A DNA stretch of 64,000 bases from Microcoleus sp. bin48.metabat.b7b8b9.023 (GCF_013299185.1 NZ_JAAFKG010000021.1:1-64000), one strand, 5' to 3'. Shown: positions 18,040 through 26,904, counted from the first letter of the stretch. The notes: generated by a model from the sequence alone, not told the origin. Program-made: numbers and translations.

Positions 18040-18124
18040 ATGAAACAACTAAGTTAATCTTCTGAATTTTCAAGTTACCCATTTTCAAACCCCGATGAGC
18101 AACGCCCTCTTTCGGAATATTATA

Positions 18125-18259
18125 AAGAGCGCTAAAGCGCAACTACGTACCAAGAGCGCTAAAGCGCAACTACGTACCAAGAGCGCCCAAGCGCAACTAC
18201 GTACCAAGAGCGCCCAAGCGCAACTACGTACCAAGAGCGCCCAAGCGCAACTACGTACC
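18125..18259. repeat. Five tandem 27-bp palindromic repeats
   Basis: Units of AAGAGCGCTAAAGCGCAACT followed by ACGTACC. Two units have the core GCGCTAAAGCGC, and three have the variant GCGCCCAAGCGC. They are inverted relative to the same motif in the neighbouring 111-bp repeats. Confidence 0.9.
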
Positions 18260-18283
18260 TATTTCTGTAGTCGTGTAAAAACT

Positions 18284-18345
18284 AAAAATTAAAAATGCAA
18301 AAAAATAGCTTTTCACATTTTTAATTTTTATTTTTCAATCTAAAT
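18284..18345 (-). terminator. AT-rich inverted repeat downstream of tsf
   Basis: TAAAAATTAAAAATG and its complement flank a short spacer just past the tsf stop codon. It is a plausible terminator of the rpsB-tsf transcript, though the pairing is entirely A/T. The same AT-rich palindrome type occurs between rpsB and tsf. Confidence 0.45.
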
Positions 18346-18351
18346 TTTCGA

Positions 18352-19014
18352 TTATTGAGCAGCACCCATTTGGGCTGCCACTTCATCGGCAAAGTTAGCT
18401 TCTACTTTCTCGATGCCTTCGCCCAACACAAAACGCACGAAGCGGCGGACTTGGACATTTTCGCCAATTTGGGCGATCGTTTGTTTGACCAACTCTTCCA
18501 CCGAGATATTTTGATCTCTAATAAAAGGCTGATCCATCAAACACAACTCTTTCATCCGCTTGTCAATCCGCCCTTGAACAATCTTTTCTTTGATATTGTC
18601 CGGCTTGTTGCCCAAGTCATCTTTTCCCATTTCAATTGCCTTTTCTCGATCGACAATTTCAGCGGGGATATCTTCAACTTTCACGTATTCCACATTCGGG
18701 CAAGCTGCAATTTGCATTGCAATATTGCGTACTAAACTTTGGAATTCTTCGCGCCGTGCCACAAAATCTGTTTCGCAGTTAACTTCCACCAGCACTCCCA
18801 CGCGGCCGCCCGTGTGAATGTAGCTGCCTACAAGTCCTTCTGAGGCAACCCGTCCTGCTTTTTTGTCGGCACCAGCCAGACCTTTTTTCCGCAGCCACTC
18901 AATTGATGTTTCGATATTGCCATCGTTTGCGGTGAGGGCTTTTTTGCAGTCCATCATCCCCGCGCCGGTTTTGTCGCGCAGTTCTTTAACAAGTTTTGCA
19001 GATATGTCCGCCAT
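18352..19014 (-). CDS. tsf: Translation elongation factor Ts
   Basis: EF-Ts recharges EF-Tu with GTP. ATG at 19014 gives the standard [20 protein letters not shown]; the frame extends seven codons further but those are not family-like. The 220-residue length is the short form usual in cyanobacteria. The UBA-like N-terminus is followed by [11 protein letters not shown], the conserved stretch contacting the EF-Tu magnesium site. It is downstream of rpsB on the same strand, the common bacterial arrangement, but the gap of 334 bases filled with heptamer and AT-rich repeats is unusually wide. Confidence 0.96.
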   Translation of the reverse strand: MADISAKLVKELRDKTGAGMMDCKKALTANDGNIETSIEWLRKKGLAGADKKAGRVASEGLVGSYIHTGGRVGVLVEVNCETDFVARREEFQSLVRNIAMQIAACPNVEYVKVEDIPAEIVDREKAIEMGKDDLGNKPDNIKEKIVQGRIDKRMKELCLMDQPFIRDQNISVEELVKQTIAQIGENVQVRRFVRFVLGEGIEKVEANFADEVAAQMGAAQ

Positions 19015-19035
19015 CTTCTTTAAGTTCCCAATCAA

Positions 19036-19325
19036 AATTAGTTATTAGTCGTTAGTCATTAGTCATTAGTCATTAGTCGTTAGTCATTAGTCATTAGTCA
19101 TAATGTTAATGATTAGACAAGAGTTAAGAAATAGCAAGTCAGCCTTCTGGCGGATTTGGTAGGTGTACAACCCTAATTAATTTTGGTGTTCACACTGCGG
19201 AATGCTTTTGTCAGAAATCTACTAATGACCGAGACTAATGCCATTTACAATTAAAAATTAAAAATGTCCAACTAAAAATTATGATTTTTAATTTTTAATT
19301 TTCAATCTTTAATTTTTAATTGCTT
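19036..19325. repeat. rpsB-tsf intergenic repeats
   Basis: TTAGTCA/TTAGTCG heptamers at about 19039-19097 sit just before the tsf start. AT-rich inverted repeats (AATTAAAAATTAAAAATG and complement) lie at about 19248-19322. A transcript across the region would fold into AT hairpins that could attenuate tsf relative to rpsB; this is inference. Confidence 0.7.
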
Positions 19326-19348
19326 GATGTCAGATGCCGATCGCAATA

Positions 19349-20176
19349 TTAGCTTTCGGTTTCTTCGCCGTCAGCGTCGGCGTCGTCGGGATCTACATAA
19401 TTGGGGTCATCCAATTCTTCGATTTCGCCATCATATTCCGCGCCTTCGTAACCACCTTCGTAGTCGTAGTCTTCGTCAGCGTCGCCGCCTTGTTGACCGT
19501 GACGACCTTCGTAGATGGCATCAGCCAACTTGCCGACAATCAGTTTGATCGATCGAATAGCATCGTCGTTTGCTGGAATCGCAATGTCAACCAAATCCGG
19601 GTCGCAGTTGGTATCCAACAGAGAGACGATGGGAATTCCCAGCTTTTGGCATTCCAACACAGCATTATACTCGCGGCGTTGGTCTACTAGGACAACTCCG
19701 TCGGGAATCTTACGCATAGTTTTGATTCCGCCCAGATACTTCTGGAGTTTTGCCATTTCTCGGCGCAGCACGGAAGCTTCTTTTTTCGGCAACATATCTA
19801 GGGCGCCGATTTCCTCGCGGCGCTCCAAATCCTTGAGGCGCTCGACGCGGGACTTAATCGTTGTCCAGTTGGTGAGCATTCCTCCCAGCCAGCGCTGGTT
19901 GACGTAGTAAGCACCGCAGCGTTGAGCTTCTTGGGCTACAATCCCGGCAGCTTGGCGCTTTGTACCGACGAACAAAAACTTTTTACCTTTTTCCGAGGCC
20001 ACTCTCATGTACTCGTAGGCGTCTTCCATAAGCTGAGCGGTTTGCACGAGGTCGATGATGTGAACCCCGTTGCGCTCTGTGAAAATGTAGGGAGACATTT
20101 TCGGGTTCCACCGGCGGGTTTGGTGTCCGAAGTGAACCCCTGACTCTAACATTTGAGCCAAACTAACTACTGGCAT
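19349..20176 (-). CDS. rpsB: 30S ribosomal protein S2
   Basis: S2 of the small ribosomal subunit, 275 residues. The family start [20 protein letters not shown] and the blocks [21 protein letters not shown] and [14 protein letters not shown] are intact. The last ~50 residues are an acidic tail rich in Asp/Glu/Tyr, a known cyanobacterial extension. First gene of the rpsB-tsf unit; a repeat-containing 668-base gap separates it from the divergent antiporter gene. Confidence 0.97.
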   Translation of the reverse strand: MPVVSLAQMLESGVHFGHQTRRWNPKMSPYIFTERNGVHIIDLVQTAQLMEDAYEYMRVASEKGKKFLFVGTKRQAAGIVAQEAQRCGAYYVNQRWLGGMLTNWTTIKSRVERLKDLERREEIGALDMLPKKEASVLRREMAKLQKYLGGIKTMRKIPDGVVLVDQRREYNAVLECQKLGIPIVSLLDTNCDPDLVDIAIPANDDAIRSIKLIVGKLADAIYEGRHGQQGGDADEDYDYEGGYEGAEYDGEIEELDDPNYVDPDDADADGEETES

Positions 20177-20631
20177 TGTATTTTTAACTCCTGTATTCGG
20201 GTTAATCCTCCACCCGGTCGTATTTCTGAGGGTTTGCGCCCTCGAAACACCCGAAAACCCGGATGTGCGAATTTAAACAACTTTTCTAGTCTATCACGAG
20301 AAGCACCACTTTTTCTGACTGTTTTAGATCCGTAGGGTTGGGTTATCCGTAGGGTTGTATGGGCGGGTTCGGTTGGGGGTGGGGACGCGGAGGATAGAGG
20401 TCGATCGCGTCGCGGTGCTTAAAAAACTCTAAAAAATCCAAAATCCAGGTGGGAGGTTGCAAAAGCCTTTGTTAGCTTGTGAGAGAATGGCGTAGAAGCT
20501 GCGTGTCTTGTGCCTTCTTTCGTTCGATCGAGCTTTTATCCATTTTGTTCGATCGGCAATTCTGCCGGCTTGAGCAGAAAAAATTAGTTTAAAGCTGCAA
20601 CACTTCTAGGGATAAATTAAAAAAAGACTAT
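20177..20631. other. rpsB upstream region; no gene seen
   Basis: This holds the rpsB promoter and leader. Two near-identical CCGTAGGGTTG stretches occur at about 20330 and 20348. No ORF or RNA gene was recognised. Confidence 0.3.
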
Positions 20632-20801
20632 TCATTACTCCAATCCTCACTCCAATCCTCGGACTTCCAGCTAGAGATCTCCCTCATCCCTTCTCGCTTG
20701 CAAGCGAGTAAGCTGTCAACTGTCAACTGTCAAGAGGGCGAGCACGGCGCGGCACCGCCCCTACAACTGTCAACTGTCAACTGTCAACTATCAACTGAAT
20801 A
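20632..20801. repeat. Composite repeat: CCAATCCTC element, TCAACTG heptamers and a G/C-rich unit
   Basis: The ATTCATTACTCCAATCCTC element is followed by TGTCAACTG heptamers. A GAGGGCGAGCACGG...CGCCCCTAC unit is embedded near 20732-20764. That unit is the inverse of the insert inside cysS at about 35109-35153. Confidence 0.7.
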
Positions 20802-20844
20802 CCGTGCCCTCTCGATCCGCAAAAAACCTAAAGCTAAAAATGCC

Positions 20845-23049
20845 ATGCCCATCCCCATTCTCGTCCTGCTTGAAGTTCTAATTGTCATCGCACTTTCTCG
20901 GCTTGTCGGCTTAGCATTTCGAGCGATCAAACAACCTCAAGTTATTGGAGAAATTGTAGCAGGAATTATGCTCGGGCCTTCTCTCCTCGGTTTGGTTGCA
21001 CCAGATTTAGGAGCAGCACTTTTTCCAGCGGAGGCCGTTCCTTTCCTCAACGTGTTATCTGAGGTAGGGCTAATATTTTTCATGTTCTTGATTGGTTTAG
21101 AACTCAATCCTAAGTATCTAAAAAACAATTTAGATGTAGCAATTTTAACATCACACGTCAGCATTTTAGTGCCGTTTTCCCTGGGAAGCTTCCTAGCACT
21201 GCTGTTGTACCCGATAGTTTCAAATAATAGCGTTTCGTTTACAGCATTTGCGATGTTTTTGGGCGCTGCGATGTCAATTACTGCCTTTCCGGTGCTGGCC
21301 AGAATTATTACAGAGCACAACTTGCAGAATACCAAATTGGGGACGCTAGCTCTGACTTGCGCTGCGGTAGACGATGTGACGGCGTGGTGTTTGTTGGCGG
21401 TGGCGATCGCAGTTACGCGCACTAACTCGATGGTTGGGGCTTTACCGACAATTTTTGAATCTATAGTCTACATCGGTTTCATGCTGACTGTAGTCCGCTG
21501 GTTCTTGCAACGGCTTTCCAAGCACTACAACCGCACCGGCAAGTTATCTCAATTAGTGCTATCTGGCATTTATATGGGAGTTGTAGCATCGGCTTTAATT
21601 ACTGAATGGATCGGCATTCACTTAATTTTCGGTGCTTTTTTGCTGGGTGCTGCTATGCCCAAGAATGCCGGACTTACCAGAGAATTAGCTGAGAAAACCG
21701 AAGATTTTGTCCTGATATTTCTGCTGCCAATATTTTTTGCTTACAGCGGTTTGCGGACTCAAATCGGCCTGCTCAACAGTCCCGAATTGTGGCTGCTGTG
21801 CGCGGCAGTTTTGGGAGTAGCAATTGTTGGTAAATATTTCGGGACTTACGTTGCTGCCCGAGTCTGCGGCATTAGTAACCGGGAAGCTTCGGCGCTGGGC
21901 TGGATGATGAATACTCGCGGTTTAACTGAACTGATTGTGCTGAATATCGGTCTTTCTCTGGGGGTGATTTCGCCACTGCTATTTACGATGTTAGTCATCA
22001 TGGCTTTGGTGACAACTTTTATGACTTCGCCGCTGTTGGAGTGGACTTATCCGAAAAGGCTGATTCGGTTAGATATCTCAGAAGTTAGCCCGGATGACTC
22101 AGAATTAGAAGATTCACAAAGTGCTGAGGAATCGGGAAAAACTGCTGAAAAATTGCTGCCAACTTATCGAATTTTAGTACCTGTTGCTAATCCTACTACT
22201 CAGAAAGGTTTGCTCAAATTAGCGATCGCCCTGGCGCAGCCTGCTGCGGATACAGGCGGTAGCGATTTGCAGTCGGCGGCGGTTCATCCTCTGAGTTTGA
22301 TCGAATTAAATGAAAATTATGGTTTTGAAAGTACGCCCGTAGAAGCCGATCGCATTATTCAGGAACGCCGCTCGAAATTATCAGAATTGATAGACAGTTT
22401 GGAATTGCCGGATGCGAAAAAATTCGTGCACCCAATCATTCGGGTTACTAAAGATGTGGCGCGGGAAACGGCGCAAATTGCGGAACTCGATCGCGCGGAT
22501 TTGATTTTGGTAGGATGGCACAGGCCGACTTTTAGCAGCAACCGTTTGGGAGGGCGTGTCGGCCAAATTCTCAGCAACGCTACTGTGGATGTAGCAATTT
22601 TTGTTGACAGAGGTAGGGAACGGTTGAATAATTTGTTAGTGCCTTATGCGGCAAATATTCACGATGATTTAGGGTTGGAATTGGCGCTGAGACTGTTGGT
22701 TAATAGCGAGGAACGTCGTTTGACTGTGCTGCGGGTGGCGGTTGACGGGGCAGAGGGAAATGAGCTGAGTTATGAGTTTCAGCGAGTTATGGATCGGTTG
22801 CCGGTAGAAGTGCGATCGCGCATTGAAACTCCGATTGTGGAGGCTGCTGAACCTATTCAAGCGGTGGTGGCGGCTTCTGCTAATGCTGATTTGACGATCG
22901 CGGGTACGAGTCGGGAGTGGGGAATTGAACGCCAAACTCTGGGACGGTATACTGATGAATTGGCGGTGCAGTGTCATTCTTCGCTGCTGATTGCGCGCTG
23001 TTACGTGAAAGTGCGATCGCACTTGGCTTCGGTACTTGTTGACAGTTGA
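20845..23049 (+). CDS. CPA2-type cation:proton antiporter with C-terminal UspA domain
   Basis: An inner-membrane Na+/H+ or K+/H+ exchanger of the CPA2 (KefB/NapA) family, about 734 residues. ATG 20845 (MPIPILVLLEVLIVIALSRL) is chosen; the 49 codons upstream translate heptamer repeat and are spurious. Residues ~5-415 contain about 12 membrane segments, with family motifs PQVIGEIVAGIMLGPSLLG and LIGLELNP and the VDDVTAW acidic pair. A UspA-like cytoplasmic domain follows (about 440-734, LILVGWHRP). The final residues VDS and the stop are encoded by the first units of a TTGACAG heptamer array. Neighbours give no clue to the transported ion. Confidence 0.9.
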   Translation: MPIPILVLLEVLIVIALSRLVGLAFRAIKQPQVIGEIVAGIMLGPSLLGLVAPDLGAALFPAEAVPFLNVLSEVGLIFFMFLIGLELNPKYLKNNLDVAILTSHVSILVPFSLGSFLALLLYPIVSNNSVSFTAFAMFLGAAMSITAFPVLARIITEHNLQNTKLGTLALTCAAVDDVTAWCLLAVAIAVTRTNSMVGALPTIFESIVYIGFMLTVVRWFLQRLSKHYNRTGKLSQLVLSGIYMGVVASALITEWIGIHLIFGAFLLGAAMPKNAGLTRELAEKTEDFVLIFLLPIFFAYSGLRTQIGLLNSPELWLLCAAVLGVAIVGKYFGTYVAARVCGISNREASALGWMMNTRGLTELIVLNIGLSLGVISPLLFTMLVIMALVTTFMTSPLLEWTYPKRLIRLDISEVSPDDSELEDSQSAEESGKTAEKLLPTYRILVPVANPTTQKGLLKLAIALAQPAADTGGSDLQSAAVHPLSLIELNENYGFESTPVEADRIIQERRSKLSELIDSLELPDAKKFVHPIIRVTKDVARETAQIAELDRADLILVGWHRPTFSSNRLGGRVGQILSNATVDVAIFVDRGRERLNNLLVPYAANIHDDLGLELALRLLVNSEERRLTVLRVAVDGAEGNELSYEFQRVMDRLPVEVRSRIETPIVEAAEPIQAVVAASANADLTIAGTSREWGIERQTLGRYTDELAVQCHSSLLIARCYVKVRSHLASVLVDS

Positions 23050-23264
23050 CAGTTGACAGTTGACAGTTGACAGTTGACAGTTGACAGTTGACAGTTGACA
23101 GTTGACAGTTGACAGTTGACAGTTGACAGTTGACAGTTGACAGTTGACAGTTGTTATTTGTTATTTGTTATTTGTTATTTGTTATTTGTGAGGTGCTACT
23201 AATTCCCAATTCCCAATTCCCAATTCCCAATTCCCAATTCCCAATTCCCAATTCCCAATTCCCA
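23038..23264. repeat. Three consecutive heptamer arrays of different sequence
   Basis: TTGACAG about 16 times (23038-23151), then TTATTTG about five times (to ~23188), then TTCCCAA about nine times (23205-23264). All have a 7-bp period. The first overlaps the antiporter stop codon and the last ends five bases before the next start codon. Confidence 0.93.
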
Positions 23265-23269
23265 AGATT

Positions 23270-23779
23270 ATGAATCATTTAAGCCTTAAATCGCTGGCAT
23301 TTTACGGAATTGCGATCGGCTCGGTTTCGCTGCTGTTTAAAGTGGTAACTGCTTACGGCGAAACAAATTTAAAGGCGGCTCCGGCAATTGCCGGAAGTTA
23401 TCGCTTCGATCCTAAAAGTTTGCCGGAATGTCTGAAATCTGATACTTTGACCTTGACAATCGAGCAATCGGGTGTTTATTTGAGTGGTAATTTGCGATCG
23501 GGTAATAGCGAGGGCGATCGCGCAAACACAGCCGAGGAGAAACCTTCTTTAGCAGGCAAGTGGGAAAATCAAGGATTGAGCTTAGAGGGTGCAGTTCCTA
23601 ATTTAGTCGGTTGCAGCGACTCCGGAGCGATCGGTCAAAAGAGCTATGTTAAACTGCGAGGAATTGTCGAAAAAGACAGCATCAACGGAAAAATAAGTCT
23701 GACGGAGCGGGCGGCGGCTACTAATTTTACGGCTCAAAAAGAAGCGGTGGCGAAGCCTCAGCAGAAGCAACCACATTAA
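23270..23779 (+). CDS. Small exported or membrane-anchored hypothetical protein
   Basis: A 169-residue protein, not recognised. Residues 8-29 ([22 protein letters not shown]) form a signal peptide or membrane anchor; the rest is hydrophilic with a beta-rich pattern ([29 protein letters not shown]) containing two cysteines (C54 and the one in LVGCSDSG) that could pair outside the membrane. The ATG at 23270 is only five bases after a heptamer array and has no visible ribosome binding site. A second open stretch in another frame (VDFNRTVRKLVEAPERSG, 23784-23891) has protein-like character and may be a frameshifted continuation. Confidence 0.65.
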
Positions 23780-23906
23780 AGGTGTTGATTTCAATCGCAC
23801 CGTCAGAAAACTGGTAGAAGCCCCGGAAAGATCGGGCTCCAACCCAAAAGTTGAGATCGAAGTTGAAGATCCAGATTTATCTGTGGAGTAAATCTGAAAT
23901 CTAAAA

Positions 23907-24428
23907 TCAATCGATGCTTTGGAAAAATAACACGGTTAGAATCAGGCAATTACTAACAGTGTGAGAGATGAAAATTGCTCCAAATTGGGTGGTGACTTTA
24001 AAACTTCTTTTCGGAGGACGGCGGGTGAGGGTGAATGAGCGTTTGAATTCAGTAGGAACAGCAGTTTTCTTCTTCCCGTATAGGGTGTTTTCTAACAGTT
24101 CTAATGCTTGCCATTTTGCGAGAAAAGTGACTAGCAGTATCGAGAGGGCGATGCCAGTTATTATGAAGTAAAAATCTCGCTCGCCTCCTAATAATATATA
24201 ATCGATTAGCCGTTCCCGTAAATCTTTTGAAAGCACGCTTTCAAGGCCGAAGAAGACTAGCCAACCGATACAAGTGCAAGAGAGATTGAGGATGGCTGCA
24301 TATTCAACGCTGGTTTTGGGGCCGAGTTTCAGTAGTTTTTGCAAGAACCATGATTCGATCGCGATCGCCAAAAACATGGCTAGAATTTGTACCAACACAG
24401 TCCGAAACGGGAAAACAGTTGCAATCAT
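23907..24428 (-). CDS. fraC: FraC-like filament integrity protein
   Basis: A 173-residue membrane protein with three or four hydrophobic segments. The N-terminal stretch PFRTVLVQILAMFLAIAIES, followed by LGPKTSVEYAAILNL and GWLVFFGLES, closely follows my recollection of FraC, a septum-located protein needed for filament integrity and cell-cell exchange in Anabaena. The C-terminal third is basic (KRSFTLTRRPPKRSFK) and should be cytoplasmic. fraD, often the next gene, is not adjacent here. A filamentous host without heterocysts would still use septal proteins, which fits the other indications of an Oscillatoria-type organism. Confidence 0.65.
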   Translation of the reverse strand: MIATVFPFRTVLVQILAMFLAIAIESWFLQKLLKLGPKTSVEYAAILNLSCTCIGWLVFFGLESVLSKDLRERLIDYILLGGERDFYFIITGIALSILLVTFLAKWQALELLENTLYGKKKTAVPTEFKRSFTLTRRPPKRSFKVTTQFGAIFISHTVSNCLILTVLFFQSID

Positions 24429-24666
24429 TAGTTTTGCTCCTATGTCTGCTTCCCGATCGTACCTGACACGCTAGAAAACGGCTGTATGCCCCAGCCCCTC
24501 TTTGAAGAGCGATCGCCAGATGGTGACACTTAAGCCACTAGCCGCCAATGGTGCTAAAGTGAAGTCAGAATATAGAACTGAGCGATAAAAATAAAATATC
24601 CCAGAGGAGTCTCCGGTTCAAAAATTACCTGGGCCAAGACCCCCCCTGTCCGTATATTGTGTTGAA

Positions 24667-25293
24667 ATGGATGTTGCCGTGATCTTAATGCCGTCAGAAA
24701 CTTCGCTTACCGAGTCAAACCCGTTGATTTTAGACAGTTTGCCAGATTTGTCGCCGAACGAGGGTGGGTGTCCCCGCCGGACTAGATTGCAAATTGACTT
24801 GATGTTGCTGGCGATCGAGGCCTTGTATCTCGGAGGTGCGGAAGAAATGCTGGCAGTGTCAAAGGAGCTGGAATTGGAGTCAATTGTCAAAAATCGCGTT
24901 GCCTTTTGGCAGATGCGAAATACTAATCCGCTGAGACGCTATGCCCAACGCCGCTCCCTGACAGTTGTGGAGGCAAAGGCGCTGGTGGCTATCGCCTGTA
25001 ATATGGCGCGCAAGTTAACTGCGACAATTCGGCAGTTGCTGCTAGATTCGCAGCAGTTGCGATCGAAAAATCTTCCCCTCAGTCAGAATTTGCAGCTTGC
25101 CGAGTATTTAGAACGTTTTCGAGCTCATTTTCGATCGCGCATGAACCCCAAGCGATCGGTGGTGGCAGCTTATAATTCTGACGACAAGCTCAACGAACTA
25201 GCTTTGAACTTGTTGAGCAAACTGCTATTTTGTACAGGCACAGCCGGAATGCAGCGCTTCTGGGTTAGCCTGTTTGATGGAGAAATTGAATAA
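24667..25293 (+). CDS. DUF3038 family protein
   Basis: A 208-residue cyanobacterial protein of the DUF3038 family, function unknown. It is soluble and helical; the conserved-looking core is RRTRLQIDLMLLAIEALYLG through NMARKLTATIRQLLL. ATG 24667 is used; MPSETS seven codons later is an alternative. In cyanobacteria this gene usually directly precedes a DUF4335 gene. Here the two are 437 bases apart because a HEARO-like RNA element lies between them. That suggests the element entered an existing operon, or that it serves as the leader of the second gene. Confidence 0.82.
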   Translation: MDVAVILMPSETSLTESNPLILDSLPDLSPNEGGCPRRTRLQIDLMLLAIEALYLGGAEEMLAVSKELELESIVKNRVAFWQMRNTNPLRRYAQRRSLTVVEAKALVAIACNMARKLTATIRQLLLDSQQLRSKNLPLSQNLQLAEYLERFRAHFRSRMNPKRSVVAAYNSDDKLNELALNLLSKLLFCTGTAGMQRFWVSLFDGEIE

Positions 25294-25324
25294 ACGTCAG
25301 GAACTCTGAGGCTCAAGCCACGCT

Positions 25325-25546
25325 CGCTTGTAAGAAATTGCAAGCTGTTCTGACCAGACCCCTTGAAAAAGGAGACGTCCCCCACCGGTCACGACACCGG
25401 AGAATGCGACGCCAGTTTTGGGCTCTGTCATCTGCAATTAAACAGTTTTAAGGTCACTGAAACAGTGTTGCAGGTCTAACAAGCCTTTATAACCAGGTCG
25501 AGGCGAACATTACCCCGTAAGGGAGGCTCCAAAAGAGCAAACATTA
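25325..25546 (+). ncRNA. HEARO-like RNA (IscB-type omega RNA), copy 2, no adjacent iscB
   Basis: A ~222-nt counterpart of the minus-strand copy at 13009-13236. The same order is seen: hairpin GCTTG...CAAGC, CTGACCAGACC with a CC-TTGAAAAAGG hairpin, CACGACACCGGAGAATGCG, CGCCAGTTTT, GTCACTGAAACAGTGTTGCA, ATAACCAGGTCGAGG, CATTACCCCGTAAGGGAGGC and AGAGCAAACATTA. Differences cluster in loops or compensate in stems. The putative guide lies just 5' (about 25305-25324). No nuclease gene is present; the next gene is DUF4335. Confidence 0.68.
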
Positions 25547-25713
25547 TGCGTACAGGGTTGCAAGGTTTGAGGCGGTAACTGTCCTGCTGAAAGTACATTA
25601 CAAAAGTACACCAAGTCGAGCAACTCCAAGGCGGTAATGGATAAAGAAAGATTCAAGGCGGTTGAAACCGCTCTTGGAGTTTCCCTCTCAGGACTAAAGT
25701 CTCTGAGTTTCCC
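25547..25713 (+). repeat. 3' tail of HEARO-like element, ending in a GTTTCCC-flanked hairpin
   Basis: Conserved with 12847-13008. It contains a GGCGGTTGAAACCGC hairpin near 25657 and a final hairpin at 25687-25707 (core GGACTAAAGTC), bracketed by GTTTCCC and TTTCCCAC. It ends about 18 bases before the DUF4335 start codon, the same geometry as the copy before the EF-G gene. Confidence 0.65.
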
Positions 25714-25730
25714 ACTTACCCAGCTATTTT

Positions 25731-26903
25731 ATGACTATTAGGCGTCAGTACAGTCTGCCAAATTGCACCCTGGTTCTAGAAGGGTTGAGCGATGGCTCGG
25801 CATCCAGCCAGCTAGAAATGCGGCCGGTGCTTTCGATATTGATGAGCGTTGAATGCTATGTGACAGGCCTCGGCGAGCCCCTCAGCGGAGGACGGGAGTT
25901 TTTTGAAAGCTTGGTGAGGAATGTTAGCAGCTACGCTCAAGAATTTATGAGCGGAGTGCATTATCCCGATCGCTACGGCCCGAATTTGGGTATGGTACAG
26001 TTGCACAGAATTGACGGGAATTCCCACCGTTTGACCGTTCTACCCGCCGAAGCTGGCAGCGCCACCCAAATCGATCGAAAACCAGAAGTGTCGGCACAGG
26101 TAGATTTGACGACGGTACAGCTATTTGATTTGGTAGAGGCGATCGATCAATTTTTTGCCGACACCCAGACGCTGCCGGAATTGTCGCTGCAATTAACTCC
26201 AATTTCCAAGCGTTATATCAAGTCTGCCGAACCTTTGGCGAAGCGCAGTTTGCCTGCGGTGGTGGGGGTGTCGAGTTTGGCAATGGCTGCGATGGCGTTT
26301 TTCTTGGTACCAGTGCCGGAAGTCCAGCGCCCGAGAGATCCAGTGCCGCAGCCGAATCCAGCAGGCCAAAATCTGGGCACGCCGAATTCCGGTGGTTCGG
26401 GTTCGCCGAATCCCAATCCCACGCCGGCGGCTGACGGTTTGCTTGGGGATAAAACTCCAAAAGTTGTTGAATCGAGTTCACCAACTCCGAGCACTTCGCC
26501 GCAGTCGGACACTTCACCCTTGGCCACGCCGCAGTCGAACATTTCACCGGAAAGCACGCCCACTCCTGTTGCTGAAGGTTTGGCAAGCCCTGGGGCGGCA
26601 GTCGTGGCGATTACCGATCCGGCAGAAATCGATCTGTTGAAGGGCAAACTTTCCCAGCAAATTGACGGAGTTTTGAAGAATCAGCCTGCTGTTGCTGCGG
26701 AGTTGGTTTATCGGGTAAGTGTGGCTAAAGATGGGGCGATTGTCGGTTACAAGTCGGAAAATTCCGCAGCAGTCGATCGATCCGAAGCGCCGTTGTCCGA
26801 GTTGCTTTACAAACCGGTTGGTACTAGGCCGCCTGCGGAACCGCTGGCTGATTTCCGAGTAGTTATTGCACCGGGCGGTACTGCGGCTGTCACCCCTTGG
26901 TAA
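25731..26903 (+). CDS. DUF4335 family protein
   Basis: A 390-residue cyanobacterial DUF4335 protein, function unknown. The N-terminal ~175 residues form the conserved globular part (RRQYSLPNCTLVLEGLSDG...RPVLSILMSVECYV). One hydrophobic segment follows (VVGVSSLAMAAMAFFLVPV, ~185-203), then a Pro/Ser/Thr-rich linker and a C-terminal domain. It is therefore probably a single-pass membrane protein. It pairs with the upstream DUF3038 gene across the HEARO-like insertion. No ribosome binding site is evident before the ATG, where the element's tail ends. The stop codon is immediately followed by palindromic repeats. Confidence 0.82.
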   Translation: MTIRRQYSLPNCTLVLEGLSDGSASSQLEMRPVLSILMSVECYVTGLGEPLSGGREFFESLVRNVSSYAQEFMSGVHYPDRYGPNLGMVQLHRIDGNSHRLTVLPAEAGSATQIDRKPEVSAQVDLTTVQLFDLVEAIDQFFADTQTLPELSLQLTPISKRYIKSAEPLAKRSLPAVVGVSSLAMAAMAFFLVPVPEVQRPRDPVPQPNPAGQNLGTPNSGGSGSPNPNPTPAADGLLGDKTPKVVESSSPTPSTSPQSDTSPLATPQSNISPESTPTPVAEGLASPGAAVVAITDPAEIDLLKGKLSQQIDGVLKNQPAVAAELVYRVSVAKDGAIVGYKSENSAAVDRSEAPLSELLYKPVGTRPPAEPLADFRVVIAPGGTAAVTPW

Positions 26904-26904
26904 A

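Noticed and set aside
17534-18043. 169-codon open frame with 37-residue repeats
   Set aside because: It is the translation of a 111-bp tandem repeat; the period is a multiple of three, so the frame stays open by chance. No ribosome binding site or domain.
18095-18292. 65-codon frame of SAKAQLRTK repeats
   Set aside because: Translation of five 27-bp palindromic repeats.
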